NCBI GenBank assembly: GCA_021018995.1
Contig: CM037585.1
Location: 62,994,646-63,058,645, forward strand
Length of the DNA stretch: 64,000 nucleotides
DNA from: Chloranthus sessilifolius
Lineage: Eukaryota; Streptophyta; Magnoliopsida; Chloranthales; Chloranthaceae
Reading direction: 5' to 3'
Positions within the stretch are counted from its first letter, which is position 1, and each line of letters opens with the position of its first letter. The position numbers and the translations under genes are program-made. This document shows positions 48,249-58,858 of this stretch, piece after piece. Under the pieces are notes generated by a model that saw nothing but the letters and a program-made list of their open reading frames with translations, searched no databases and had not been told where the DNA came from.

Positions 48249-49333
48249 TTCCATAGGTGTGTCATTATTGTATCATATGTACTTAGTTTTTCGTTGATTT
48301 ATCTTGCTTTCTTTAGTTTCTATTCTCTAGGATTTGCTAGTGGCCTTATCTGAATTTTGCCCTATCTGTTTTGAACTTTTGATGCTTGGCTTGATTCTTG
48401 CTACTTTTGAATTGATAGCTTCTGTTGAATGCCTAATGTGGGAGGTCATTTTTGTTGTCCTTAAGTGTATGATTGAGTTTCCATATGTCTAAAGACAGTC
48501 GTAGGGGAGGGTAATGCCCAGGATTCAACCACAGCAAACATGTAAAAAGGGGCAGAACAGAGAGCACATGCTCTCTATTTTATTCCTTACTGTCGCTAGG
48601 TCCAAAATCAAAGTTTGGGAGACTATCGCGAGATTTGAAAGCTCTCGCGAGGTTAAAGAGGAAGCCTGGGAAACTATCGCAAGATTTGAAAGGTCTCGTA
48701 AGGTTGAAAAGGAAACCTGGGAGAAGTTCGCGCAGTTCACCTGGACACATTCTATTTACTGTCACGAGATTCATGTGTATCTGAAAGCCTCTCACGCGAT
48801 TCACATAGAGCCACACATTACCTGTCGCGCGATTCATATACTCCAGTGAACCTCTCGCGCCATCCCCATAAAGATTCAAAGGTTGTCATAGGATTTACAA
48901 TGAACCCAGGAGATGCTTGCGCAATTCACACGTATTCATCTTAAACTGTTGCACGCTCCAAAATCCACCTAAGAGATTGTCGCGCAGTCCAGATTGATTC
49001 AAAACCTTCGCTAGGTTCATTCCCAACCCCGCGACCAGAGGGTCCAAAGCGCGCTGAGCTTCGCGATAGGTATTTCAACCCCGCGTTTTGCTACTTTCCC
49101 AGTACTCTTTCTTTTCTTCCCTCTGCGAAACCCTAGCTCCTGGCACTCTCCCGCTTCTCTCCTCTAGCATCACTCCTACAGCTCATCATTCACTCCACAA
49201 ATCTATACAAGTGTTCCTAGCACCACCCTCATCTACTGCCCTCTGCTCAGAGATCTTGACGTACCCTGTGCATCCAATCAAACCAAACCCTAGATCTCGG
49301 TCTCCATTGCTCATACTAGAAGACAGAGTTTGA
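48249..49333 (+). promoter_or_regulatory. D region before ORF2: CGCG array and promoter-like block
   Basis: About 350 bp of T-rich sequence, then from 48610 to 49080 a dense array (ACTATCGCGAGATTTGAAAG, CTCTCGCGAGG, GTTCGCGCAGTTC, CTGTCGCGCGATTC, TTGTCGCGCAGTCC). It is followed by a TTCGCGATAGGTATTTCAA block, a CT-rich leader and a telo-box AAACCCTAG at 49128-49136. ORF2 starts at 49334. This is the longest pre-ORF2 array in the window. Confidence 0.5.
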
Positions 49334-52300
49334 AATGGCTCCCAAAATTGCATAAAAGAGAAAGGGGAAGAGCAAGGACCCTGCAGAGACCACCCCTAAA
49401 AAGGCCAAGACCTCAAAGTTTCCCAAAAAAGGAAAGGAAGTGGTTGAGGAGGTGGCGGTACCAACCACAAAGTTCTCTACTCCTTCTGAGCTCATGGAGT
49501 CAATTCCATTGGAGCCTGAAACAGCATTTGATGAACCATTTTTTGAGAACCAACCTCTCTCTGCCCCTGCAGTATAGTTTATGAGTAAAGCGGGCTTGAT
49601 GCCATTGATGAGAGCAATTCCAGCACTAGCCTACCCCAGGCTAGTGCAGCTGTTTTATCAGCACATTAAGGTCAAGAAGGACAATGATGGACAAGGGTGC
49701 TTGCTGGTGCTGATTGATGACTTCGATATGTTGGTGGGCCCTAAGATGATCGCTGAAGTATTAGGAATCCCAACAGCATTTAATCCTAGCTGTGGATATG
49801 GTCCCCCTCTGACTGCATCGATTGATACAATTGCACGGGCCCTAACTAGAGGATTAAAAGCCACCGGGGACTCAATCAGAAGGAGAGAACTAGAACCTGA
49901 ACTGTTGTTCATCGACCAAGTCCCGCAGAAGAGCATATATTGCTCAGGACATCAGCAGGAGAGGAGAACCCCCATTGCGGATGCTGTCTACTCCTACCAC
50001 ATGGGCCATGGCTTCCATGCAGCATGGTTAATTTTTGAGGCAATGAAGGACATAGTGGCGAAGTTAGGATCAAACAAGAAGCCTCACACTCTACCCTATG
50101 CAAGAATCATCATCTTGCTGCTGATCAAGGGGGGCTATAAGATAGGAAGGAATGAGCAGACCACAACCCTTGCCCCTACTACATTTGCCAAGAGGCAATG
50201 GGGAATCAGTGGAGCTTGATGGAGACCCAGAAGAAAAAGAAATCTGAGGCTCAGGCTCTGCCCAAGCAAGCAGAAAAGGGAGCCGGATCAGGGTCCATCC
50301 CTACAACACAGGAAGTGCACCCTAAGCCTGCCAGTACCATCACTGCAGTAGAACCCATTCCCCCTCCACCTTTTACTTCTGAATCCACTACCCCTCTTGC
50401 ATCCATCTCTCACCCCCCTCTGTTTCCATTCTCCATGCCCACTCCCCCTTCACCTGTGCTTGGTTCCTGGGAGGACTCACCATCCCCTACCTTACCTCAG
50501 TACACAACCACAATTTCCCCCTCATTTCCACCTAAGCCTGCCAGCCCCCCACTCATCTCATACAAGAAATGAAAAACCACTGAAACCATTCCAACCATCT
50601 CCCAGACACCACCCTCAATCCCATCTATCCCCATTGTCCCACTCCACCTTGAAGAAACCACCACCCCAGCCATATCCACTACATCCCTCTCCCAGGACAT
50701 TGACTTAACCCTCATCACATCCACAGGCTTCCAAGCCTTCATCTCCACCTTCCTTGAAACCATGCCTACCTACTACACCCCCCTGCCAGACTCCCCAACT
50801 ACCTCACAACACCATTCCCCTCCCTCTACTTTCCATCATTCTCCCTCCTCCCCTTTCCAACCAGTGCCCTCTTCTTCCCAAACCCAACCTCCTAACTTTG
50901 ACACACTAACCCTCATCCTACCCCTTATCCAAGACATACAGGCCCAATTATCTACCAACACCCAAAAACAGGACCAGATGCAGGCTGACCTCACCTCCAT
51001 CCAATCCACCCTACACACCTTAACCTCTCCACCCATCCCTCCACCACCCACTTCACCCCCTGGTCCTGTTCACTGACAAAACCACCCAAACAGACTTCCA
51101 TCCTGAATCATTCCCCCCCACCCCACCACCATTACCTCTTCCCCACCCATTTCCTTTACTCCCTTTCACCATTCCAATTTTCCATCCCCCATTACCCCCA
51201 CTTCCTGTTGAGCCTACACGCTTCACCTTTCCCCCTATACCCTCCATCCCCCCTCTTATCCTACCCCCTCCCTCCTTCTCTGCCAAATCTACACAAACAG
51301 ACCCAGAACCTGACCCATTCCCCCACCACTTGACTTCCCTACTATCATCCACCCTACTCCCCTCCAGGACCAAGCACAATCTGCTCCTTCCACCTCTTAT
51401 CTTCCCATTGCCCCAAAACATCATTTCTACAGCCCCCCCTACCTCACCATCCTCCACCATATGAGAGATAATGCATACCTGAGGAAGGATGTCCTGAGGG
51501 GCATGGCCAAGCTACGCCAATCAATAGAGACTCCCCTGCTGGAGCAGATTGATGAGATGACGGAGGCCCATAAAAAATAAATACTGGGCATCTCCTTGGG
51601 GTGGCAAAATTTCCTGGAGGAATATCAGAAGACTAAGGCTACAGCTACTTACCATCAGATCAATTGGGAGTATGAGAAATCAAATGCCACTGCAGCAAAT
51701 GCCCGGGCGAGAATGCTTGAAAAATGCCTTAACAATGCCCAGGAAATCCAAAAAATTCAAAAGGAGATCCATGAGACTGACACCCTCAAATTTCAAATTA
51801 AGATAGCCTCATTGGAATCTGCATTGGCTGCTGCCCGTAATGAACCTTACCATTCGACTCCCATCTCATTCGTACTGCGTGCTGCTAACTTAACTACTAC
51901 TCCACACTTGATCGAGGAGGCACCACCTCAGCCCCAGAAAGATAAAGGCAAAGCTCCTGCTTCACCTCCTAAGGAGCAGCCTCCATCTACTGAGCAACCT
52001 ACCCTTACCACGGCCTCTGCTGAACCACCACAGAAGCAAACTTATCCTCAGAGAAGGAAAGTCACTGCCAAGAGGTCTGCTCCCAAAGCTGTCCCCTTAA
52101 AAACTGGCAAAGAGCCTGCTGCCCAGTCTGAAGAGGCACAGTCCCCTGCCAAACCTGAGTCCACTGGAAAAGGAAAGTCATCAGTGGTCCCCACTGCGGA
52201 ACCCAAAGCCAAAAGCAAAGGCAAAGGAAAATCCCCTGCCACCCCCCTGCTAAGCACAAAGGCAAAGCCCCTTAAGAACCCAAGGAGCCAAAGGCTCCCA

Positions 52301-52467
52301 AAGTACCAAAAATGAGGGTGAGGGCACCTAAAGATCCATCTACAAGAAAAACACCAGCCGAAAAGAAAAAGGAGAGGGAGGAAAAGAAGAAACAAGACAG
52401 AGCTGCCCTTAAGGCAAAGGCTAAACAGATGGGCTGGGATTTCCTTATCGGTTCTGATTCAGATTAG
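49334..52467 (+). pseudogene. D ORF2 remnant
   Basis: Starts at ATG 49334 in the same word (ATGGCTCC) as A1 and A2 and ends at 52467. The globular region is well preserved and clearly related but not identical to A: YPRLVQLFYQHIKVKKD, GPKMIAEVLGIPTAFNPSCGY, ELEPELLFIDQVPQKS, HQQERRTPIADAVYSYHMGH, TLPYARIIILLLIKGGYK, FAKRQWGI. Then the Pro-rich spacer (about 50340-51450), a coiled coil (RDNAYLRKDVLRGMAKL, MLEKCLNNAQEIQKIQKEI) and a Lys-rich tail (KKKERE-type, ending KQMGWDF). It is broken at a few points. Similarity with A is concentrated in the globular region, the coiled coil and the extreme C-terminus; the spacer has changed freely. Confidence 0.72.
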
Positions 52468-53060
52468 ATCCTAGCTTCTAGATTGTATCTTAGGTTTTTG
52501 TTCTTGTAATTCCACTTGCAACTATTTTTATTACACTTTAATAGAAATTCTAGTTTGTATATTGCTCTGTTCTATGTATTTCTTTCTGTCTGTTTGGTAC
52601 TTTTGATTTTGTTCTTTTTGCCATTCATGGGAGAAGAGTTTTTGGGAGGATATTTTTCTTTGAACCTGTAATCCATGTAGCGGACAGATGTCGTTGGTGG
52701 CTGAATAAAATTTGTGCATTACCTGCCTCAGGGATTTCAATGGATCCTTCTTCCAATTGCAGTGCCATATTAAGTGTATCTCACGAAGATCCCCAGCTCA
52801 GCTGCGCGAGAAATATCCTTTACCCTTAATACCATACCTATCTTTGGACATTAATTTAATGCTCCTTCTCTTTTCCAAAGAGCCAGTGTATGTTTCTTCT
52901 TTCCCCACACAGCACGCATTTATTGCCAAGTTTGAAAAGGGGCGCAATTTCAACTCCGCCGATTCATATTCTCTTGTCCCTTTCTTTTTAAGCGACCATC
53001 AGTCCCTTTTCATCTCATCCCTCCTCTTCTAACCATAGAAGTCCATACCTCCTCACACAA

Positions 53061-53429
53061 ATGGTGGATGACAGCCCCTTCGGCTTCCCAATCAAAATTT
53101 TCCCCATCTGGGACGATCCCCCACCGCCAAAGGAGCCGGACCCCTTGCAATTTCTCTGGGATGAGTATGACGAGGTCCATCGGATCCTGGCCAAGGAGGA
53201 AAAGAAAAAGAAAAAAAGAGAGAAGCGAGAGAAAAAGAAGAAAAAATGGCACCACCTGCATCTCCCCCTCCATCTTCCTCAAACCCTCCCCCGGCTACAC
53301 ATTGACCCCCCCCATTTTCTCTTTTCTTTTTCCATCTTTTTGTCATATTTTATTTTTATTTCAATGAAAGTGTCTTTATGGTTTGCATTCTCTGTTTCTC
53401 TATCTTCTTCTGTGTTTATTTTTGTCTGA
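53061..53429 (+). CDS. Possible small third reading frame of D, unknown
   Basis: An open frame of 122 codons from ATG 53061. The N-terminal half is acidic (MVDDSPFGFPIKIFPIWDDP, FLWDEYDEVHRILAKEE), then a Lys/Arg block (about residues 66-85), a Pro/Leu/His segment and a hydrophobic C-terminus (FLFSFSIFLSYFIFISM, SLWFAFSVSLSSSVFIFV). It lies between ORF2 and the central polypurine motif, where A1 and A2 have only about 200 bp. Upstream (52770-53000) are two CGCG-type words and a pyrimidine-rich leader, as before ORF2. No homologue is recognised, and the composition could allow a chance ORF. Confidence 0.25.
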   Translation: MVDDSPFGFPIKIFPIWDDPPPPKEPDPLQFLWDEYDEVHRILAKEEKKKKKREKREKKKKKWHHLHLPLHLPQTLPRLHIDPPHFLFSFSIFLSYFIFISMKVSLWFAFSVSLSSSVFIFV

Positions 53430-55091
53430 CTGCTTGGATTCTACTGCTTTTTATCACCTCTGAACTAGTGAGGACACTGCTCCAAACGGTTTGGGGGTGT
53501 GGCAGTCTGCCAATAGAATAGTTAATTTTAGTACAATAATGGTGGCATAACTGAGATGAACAAAGCTAATTTTCACTAAACTTGATACAATGAGGAAACA
53601 TGTAAAAAATTTAAACATTTTACAGACTTTTGGAAACAGAAAAAGTTAAATTTTGACACCACCATGAAGCTAATATTAGAAAATTTTTGAGTTAAGTACT
53701 CAGTGAGCCTAAGGGGAGAGAAACAGACGAAAATACAACCCATGAGTTAAATTTGAAGACCATACCTAGTGAGATTTGGGCTCAAAAATTTCTTTTGATG
53801 AGTGCTTTTGGCATTATTTCTGCTCTAAGGACTGATTGAATCAAGAATTTGTCACTAAAAGTTGTGCAACTCCAAATCAAAACTAACTGACAACACTCTT
53901 GAGACTAAGGAAATGATCCAAGGCCCTTATTTGGACAGTTTGAGCCTAAAAATCCAACCTTTTAAAATCTGTCCTTTTGCATATACCAGTTGAGCCTTAA
54001 AATCATACTCTTCTTTCACAAACACCAGAACACTTGCACCTTAACCTCATTACCTGAGTTTACCTTACCCTCACTCTGAGAATTCAGAAGGTAAAGGAGA
54101 AGGAAGAAAAGATACTGAGAATGGTCCAATATTCTGTGGAAGGTGAAGAAAAGCATCTTGTGAATAGTTGTGTATCAATGGCAGTTGAGTGGCATTGCAT
54201 CAAAAGAATGAATAAAGAAAATAAAAAGAGGAAAAGAAAAAGAAGTCTAGAGAACATCATCATCTGAAAAGTGAAAAGAAGAGGAGAAGCTGACCACTTT
54301 GTCTCTGAAATAGAAAAGAAAGATGAAGTTTTTATTGGAATGAAGGTTGTGAAGTCATGAACCACTCCTGACCTTGCTGATTTCTCAATTTGGATTCCCT
54401 TTTTACCCCTTTTATTCTGTACACCCCTCAACCATAAGCCACATTTCAACCCATTCTAAAAAGACCTTGTGGATCTAAAGTCAAATGACCTATCATGTGG
54501 AGATGAAGAGTTGTCCAATCTATAGTGAAAATCTTTGAAGATGTTAGAAATTAGAAGCTTGGCCTATGCTCATGCTTGCAAACCCATTTGGGGTCTGCAA
54601 CTGCTCTTAAGCTGTTAAGAATGTGAACACCCTCAGGATATTAATGTTGAGAGATAGCCCAAGTGCGAATTGGGTCTGAATTTAAACCCCATTGGGATTG
54701 TATCCAACCTAAATTTTGAATCAAAGGCAAGCTGGGTACTAATTTTTAAACATTGAAATTCTAATGTTAAATGAATGATGGTCAGGCAAACACATGTTAA
54801 CTTTTAAGTTTTAAATGGCCTGCAACATCGCTGCAATTTCCTCTAAGTGTTAAATAAATTTACTGTGGAATGAAACTTTAAACATTCGAATTTGTGTTGT
54901 CATTGTCTGCACTATACTTAACTAACTCTAATGGTGAAGTTTGTGGGTGTCTTCACTGAAAACCCTCAGGAGACTTCACTCCTCCACTAGGGATCACCTA
55001 GGGGTTTAAAAGGCTTGGTACATATGCTAAATGTATCCGTGATCCCTACGAAAGTGGCATTTACAGCTTTGCTAAGGGACTAGCAAAGATT
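53430..55091 (+). other. D 3' non-coding region with central polypurine-like motif
   Basis: Related to 13100-14867 of A1. The central motif GGTTTGGGGGT is at 53488-53498, followed by GTGGCAG. The block TTCACTGAAAACCCTCAGGA (about 54951) is shared almost unchanged with A1, A2 and C. The sequence between is more diverged. No reading frame. Confidence 0.6.
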
Positions 55092-55104
55092 AGGTTTGGG
55101 GGTG
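55092..55104 (+). other. 3' polypurine tract of D
   Basis: AGGTTTGGGGGTG immediately before the LTR start TGTTAAGACC at 55105. Confidence 0.75.
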
Positions 55105-57665
55105 TGTTAAGACCTGAAAAGTACCACTTTTCACCACTTAATTTAATCTCTGTTGGACCCCTAATCATTTAATAAAAGTGTTTTAAGCCTGTTCTGTAGG
55201 TAATGAACAGCAGCTGCAATAATGTCTTAATCCTGTTAAGGAGCCCACTATTGCCCCTGAAGTCTCTCAGAAGAAGGGAAGCTGGATCCAGACAAGAACT
55301 TGACTGCATGAAGGAAAAGCACAACAGCAACAGAGCAAGAAATGAGCCTCATGCAGTTGCCGCAAGGTTCAAAGGATTCAGAAAGTAAGCCTCGCGTAGT
55401 CCTCATGAGTTTCCTAGGACTTCATACCAAGTGTCCGCGCTGTTCTTGCGCAGTTTAGTGACAGAAGGGCTTCAGAATCATGAGTCGTGTAGCTCTCGCG
55501 AAGCTTAAGCACTTAAATGCTCGCGCAGTCTCGCACAGCTCAAGAAAGCATCACCCAAAACCTCGCGCAGTTCACTCAAATAAGCTGAGGAGAGAGAGCT
55601 CCAGGTATTTCTATGCGTAGCTATCGCGCAGTGGCCGCGGGATATAAAACTACAAAAAAACTTATCGCACAGTTCAGAGACCAATGCACATCACGCCCTC
55701 GCGAGGATCCTCATGGAGATCCATTGAGGAACAAACTGCTCACGCAATTCCCATGCCATTCAGAAGGAAAGTGCAATCCCGCGAAGACCAGAGCAATCCA
55801 GCGAGGATTCAATGCTCTATCGCCATGATTGCGCAAAACTAAGACAACCCGTGTGACTAGAATTTCAAGTTAATCCAATCTCGCGAAGACCGTGCTACCA
55901 CGCGATAGTCTTGGAAACCAGTGCTACCTGGAGAGGCTCTGAACTCTAACTCTCCCTCACTTCTGCAGAGGACATTCTGGGAAGTTCCAGCAATTAGGGC
56001 ACGCACTCCAATGCTCTAATTTATGTGCATGCACCTCGAGGCATCCAAGGAATAGTATTAGGCCACATGGCATCGTTAAAATTAGGGTTTCCTAACCCTA
56101 ATGTGAGGCCAAACTGACTGCTATATAAACCTAAGCCTGGGTTAAGTTTAGGGGCCTCTCTTAGAATTGAATTTTATCTATCTTCTTCTTGCAGTAGCTG
56201 TAGATCTCTAGTAAGGTTTAGGTAGATTTCTTTTTACTTTTTTTTCTCTCCATAGCTCAGCACTTGCTGGCTATGCCTTTGTATGCTTATTTTGTTTAGA
56301 ATTAATGGAATTTCGTGATTGGGTGTTTTACATGTGTGGGATTGAAGTTTGAGATTGAGTTATTCTGTATAAGGCTGCTGCCTTGAGATCCTCCATTGAT
56401 AGGTTGCATTATGAGCAATGGAGGACTATTTTTAGAGACCTATTTAGATCAAAGTGACCTGTGTGTCTGGGCTAACATGCTCCCATACAAGCCTAGCCCC
56501 ACCACAGGATCCACTAGATCTGAAATCCCCATTGGAGCTTGTGCTTGTAGCCTTGTGAACATGGTGGTGACAGCAGTGTTCTTGTTCTGTTTTGGCCCTC
56601 TGTGAGGAGGATAGCCTCTGGGATAGTCTGTGACCATTTAAGTGGACAGGTTATAGCCTTAGGGTGAGGCCAATCCATAGATTTAAGATAGATTCTTCTT
56701 CTCTGCACTTGTGCTTGTAGCCTTGTGAGAGATTGTGCAGAGATAAACTCTCCTGTATTAGTATAGACCCACCATCAGATGGCAGATCTGGTATGGTCAT
56801 AGAGATTGTAGGCTTGTGACTGGATCATTGCAGTCTTTCTATAGCAGTGGACAGCTAGACCTAAGGCTATACTCAAACTCTTGCTGGTTCTATGTGTCTG
56901 GGCTAACATGCTCCCATATAGGCCTATCCCCACACATAGCACTTTAGAGGTTGAGGTTCCCTATGGATTCTTGTGCTTGTAGCCTGGATAAAGTAGTGCT
57001 TACAATGATAGACTTGTTCTGACCCATCTCTGGACTGTGGTTCCCCAATTGGATAGTCTGTGACCATTTAAGTGGACAGGTTATAGCCATAAAGGGATTG
57101 GATCATGGCACAGAGATGAGTTGGATTCTTTCTCCTTAGTGGTGACAATGAAGCCATTGGACAAGACTTCTATAGCAGCAGATCTGAATTTGAGTCATGA
57201 AACCCATCAGATCTGAACCTAATAGCCTACTTCTCACCCTTTTATATTTATTTTCTCATACTCCATCCTTCTTCTCAAACCTTCTGTAGTTAAATCATTA
57301 GATTATCAGAGAATGTAGAAATAAGTGACCTTAAATCACCTTCCATTTAGGACTACCAGATCTATAGTCAGATCTGGAGAGCCTACTACTGATGGCTCCC
57401 TTGGAGCTTTAGATCAACCTTCCCTGTGGGACAAACTCTTACTTATCAAAACTTGCTACAACAGGCCCTGTATCTTGCAGGACTGTGCATATTTTAGGTT
57501 TGCTGCTCTGTCATTTTCAATCCACCTTTCATTCATTTTCAAAAAAAAAATTGCTAAAAAAATCAATGTGTCGATTCCAGCCCTCTTTCTTTTTTCATAC
57601 CAGGCTTTTCCTATTCCTAACGAAAGGACTTTTTCTTCAAGCACTAAAAAGATAGCCCAACAACA
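55105..57665 (+). repeat. D 3' LTR
   Basis: 2561 bp from TGTTAAGACC to CCCAACAACA. It contains a CGCG array (about 55340-55930), TATATAA at 56122-56128 and hairpin modules at 56620-56657 and 57051-57088. Same architecture as A but with many substitutions, so it is a distinct subfamily. Confidence 0.83.
56122..56128 (+). promoter_or_regulatory. TATA box of D LTR
   Basis: TATATAA in the context GACTGCTATATAAACC, equivalent to 5472 in A1. Confidence 0.65.
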
Positions 57666-58345
57666 GGCCTAGCCCCACACATAACACTTTAGAGGTTGAG
57701 GTTCCCTATGGATTCTTGTGCTTGTAGCCTGGATGAAGTAGTGCTTACAATGATAGACTTGTTCTGACCTATCTCTGGACTGTGGTTCCCCAATTGGATA
57801 GTCTCTGACCATTTAAGTGGACAGGTTATAGCCATAAAGGGGTTGGATCATGGCACAGAGATGAGTTGGATTCTTTCTCCTCAGTGGTGATAATGTAGCC
57901 ATTGGACAGGACTTCTATAGCAGCAGATCTGAATTTGAGTCATGAAACTCATCAGATCTGAACCTAATAGCATACTTCTCACCCCTTTTATATTTATTTT
58001 CCCCCTCCATTCATTTTCTCAACCCTTTCTATGGTTTAGACATTAAGTTACCTTCGAATTTAGAATTTAGTGACCTTAAATCCCCTTCCATTTAGGATTG
58101 CCAGATCTGTAGTCAGATCTGGAGAGCTTACTAATGATGGCTCCCTCGGAGCTTTAGATCAACTTTCCCTATGAGACAAACTCTTACTTATCAAAACTTG
58201 CTATAACGAATGTATCTTACAGATGTGCATATTTAAACTTCTTTGCTCCGTAATCATAACTCTACCTTTCACTCAATTTTTATTTACCCCATTCTTATCA
58301 CTGCCTCCAATAAAGTCAGTAGCAAGCACTTAAAAGAAGAAACAA
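57666..58345 (+). repeat. D-type LTR fragment (U5 end)
   Basis: Directly after the D LTR, a second copy of the last roughly 700 bp of the same LTR type starts (GGCCTAGCCCCACACAT). It includes a hairpin module at 57796-57833 and ends near AGAAACAA at 58345. No primer site follows; the F region begins. Confidence 0.7.
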
Positions 58346-58369
58346 TGCTTGGGTTCTCAGTGCAAAGGC

Positions 58370-58530
58370 TGGTCGAGTAGTTCACATTAAAAACTCGACA
58401 GGCTGACATGCATGACTATCACCTGCTCGAGCTGAGTATTCTGAGTACCCAGCCTCTCGAGGCTCGGGTTTCTTGTTTAAAAAACCCTTCGAGCAGTCAA
58501 CTCTATCATTCTGTTGCCTTCTAATTCTCT
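58370..58530 (+). promoter_or_regulatory. CTCGAG motif array before F ORF2
   Basis: Words GGTCGAGTAG, ACTCGACAGG, GCTCGAGCTG, CTCTCGAGGCTCGGG, CTTCGAGCAG and TCTCGAGCAC occur within about 160 bp. The position matches the CGCG arrays before ORF2 in A1, A2 and D, but with a different palindromic core. Confidence 0.5.
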
Positions 58531-58858
58531 CGAGCACAGACTCCCAGCCCAAATTTTCTTCTTCCTTCTTCACTACATCATTGGCTCCACCATATACCCC
58601 CTACTTTTGCCAATTTGTTAAGCTACACAAGCCAATCAGTTTGCACCTAGAAGTGTGTGGATTTGATCCACTATGCATCATCCTGAACAAAACCATAGTT
58701 CTTGGGTAAGTTTACAAGTTCTTCTCAGTCTATTCATCTTTCTGCTTCCTGTCATTGGATTGAGTTGTTTTTACTGTGGATTATTTCTTGGATTGTGTGT
58801 TTATTGAAGTTGTGGGACACCTAGGGTTTTAGATTTGTGTGACTGAAACTAGGGTTCA

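Larger units (their letters stand above)
47541..57665 (+). mobile_element. Element D: Athila-like element, 3' half with integrase, ORF2 and 3' LTR
   Basis: Plus-strand order: integrase, a motif array and promoter-like block, ORF2, a possible small third reading frame, a 3' non-coding region with central and terminal polypurine tracts, and a 2.56-kb LTR related to but diverged from A. It is the only place in the window where pol and ORF2 are contiguous, so ORF2 occupies the position after integrase. It starts at the end of C. Broken, with several breaks; older than A1/A2 copies by divergence (inference). Confidence 0.82.

Noticed and set aside
53010-53346. Minus-strand frames over the D third-frame region
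   Set aside because: Shadow frames of a Lys/Arg and pyrimidine-rich segment; no start context or similarity between copies.
4458-58530. Evenly spaced CGCG words as a CRISPR-like or satellite array
   Set aside because: Words vary in sequence and spacing, spacers are not unique inserts between identical repeats, and the setting is a plant LTR.
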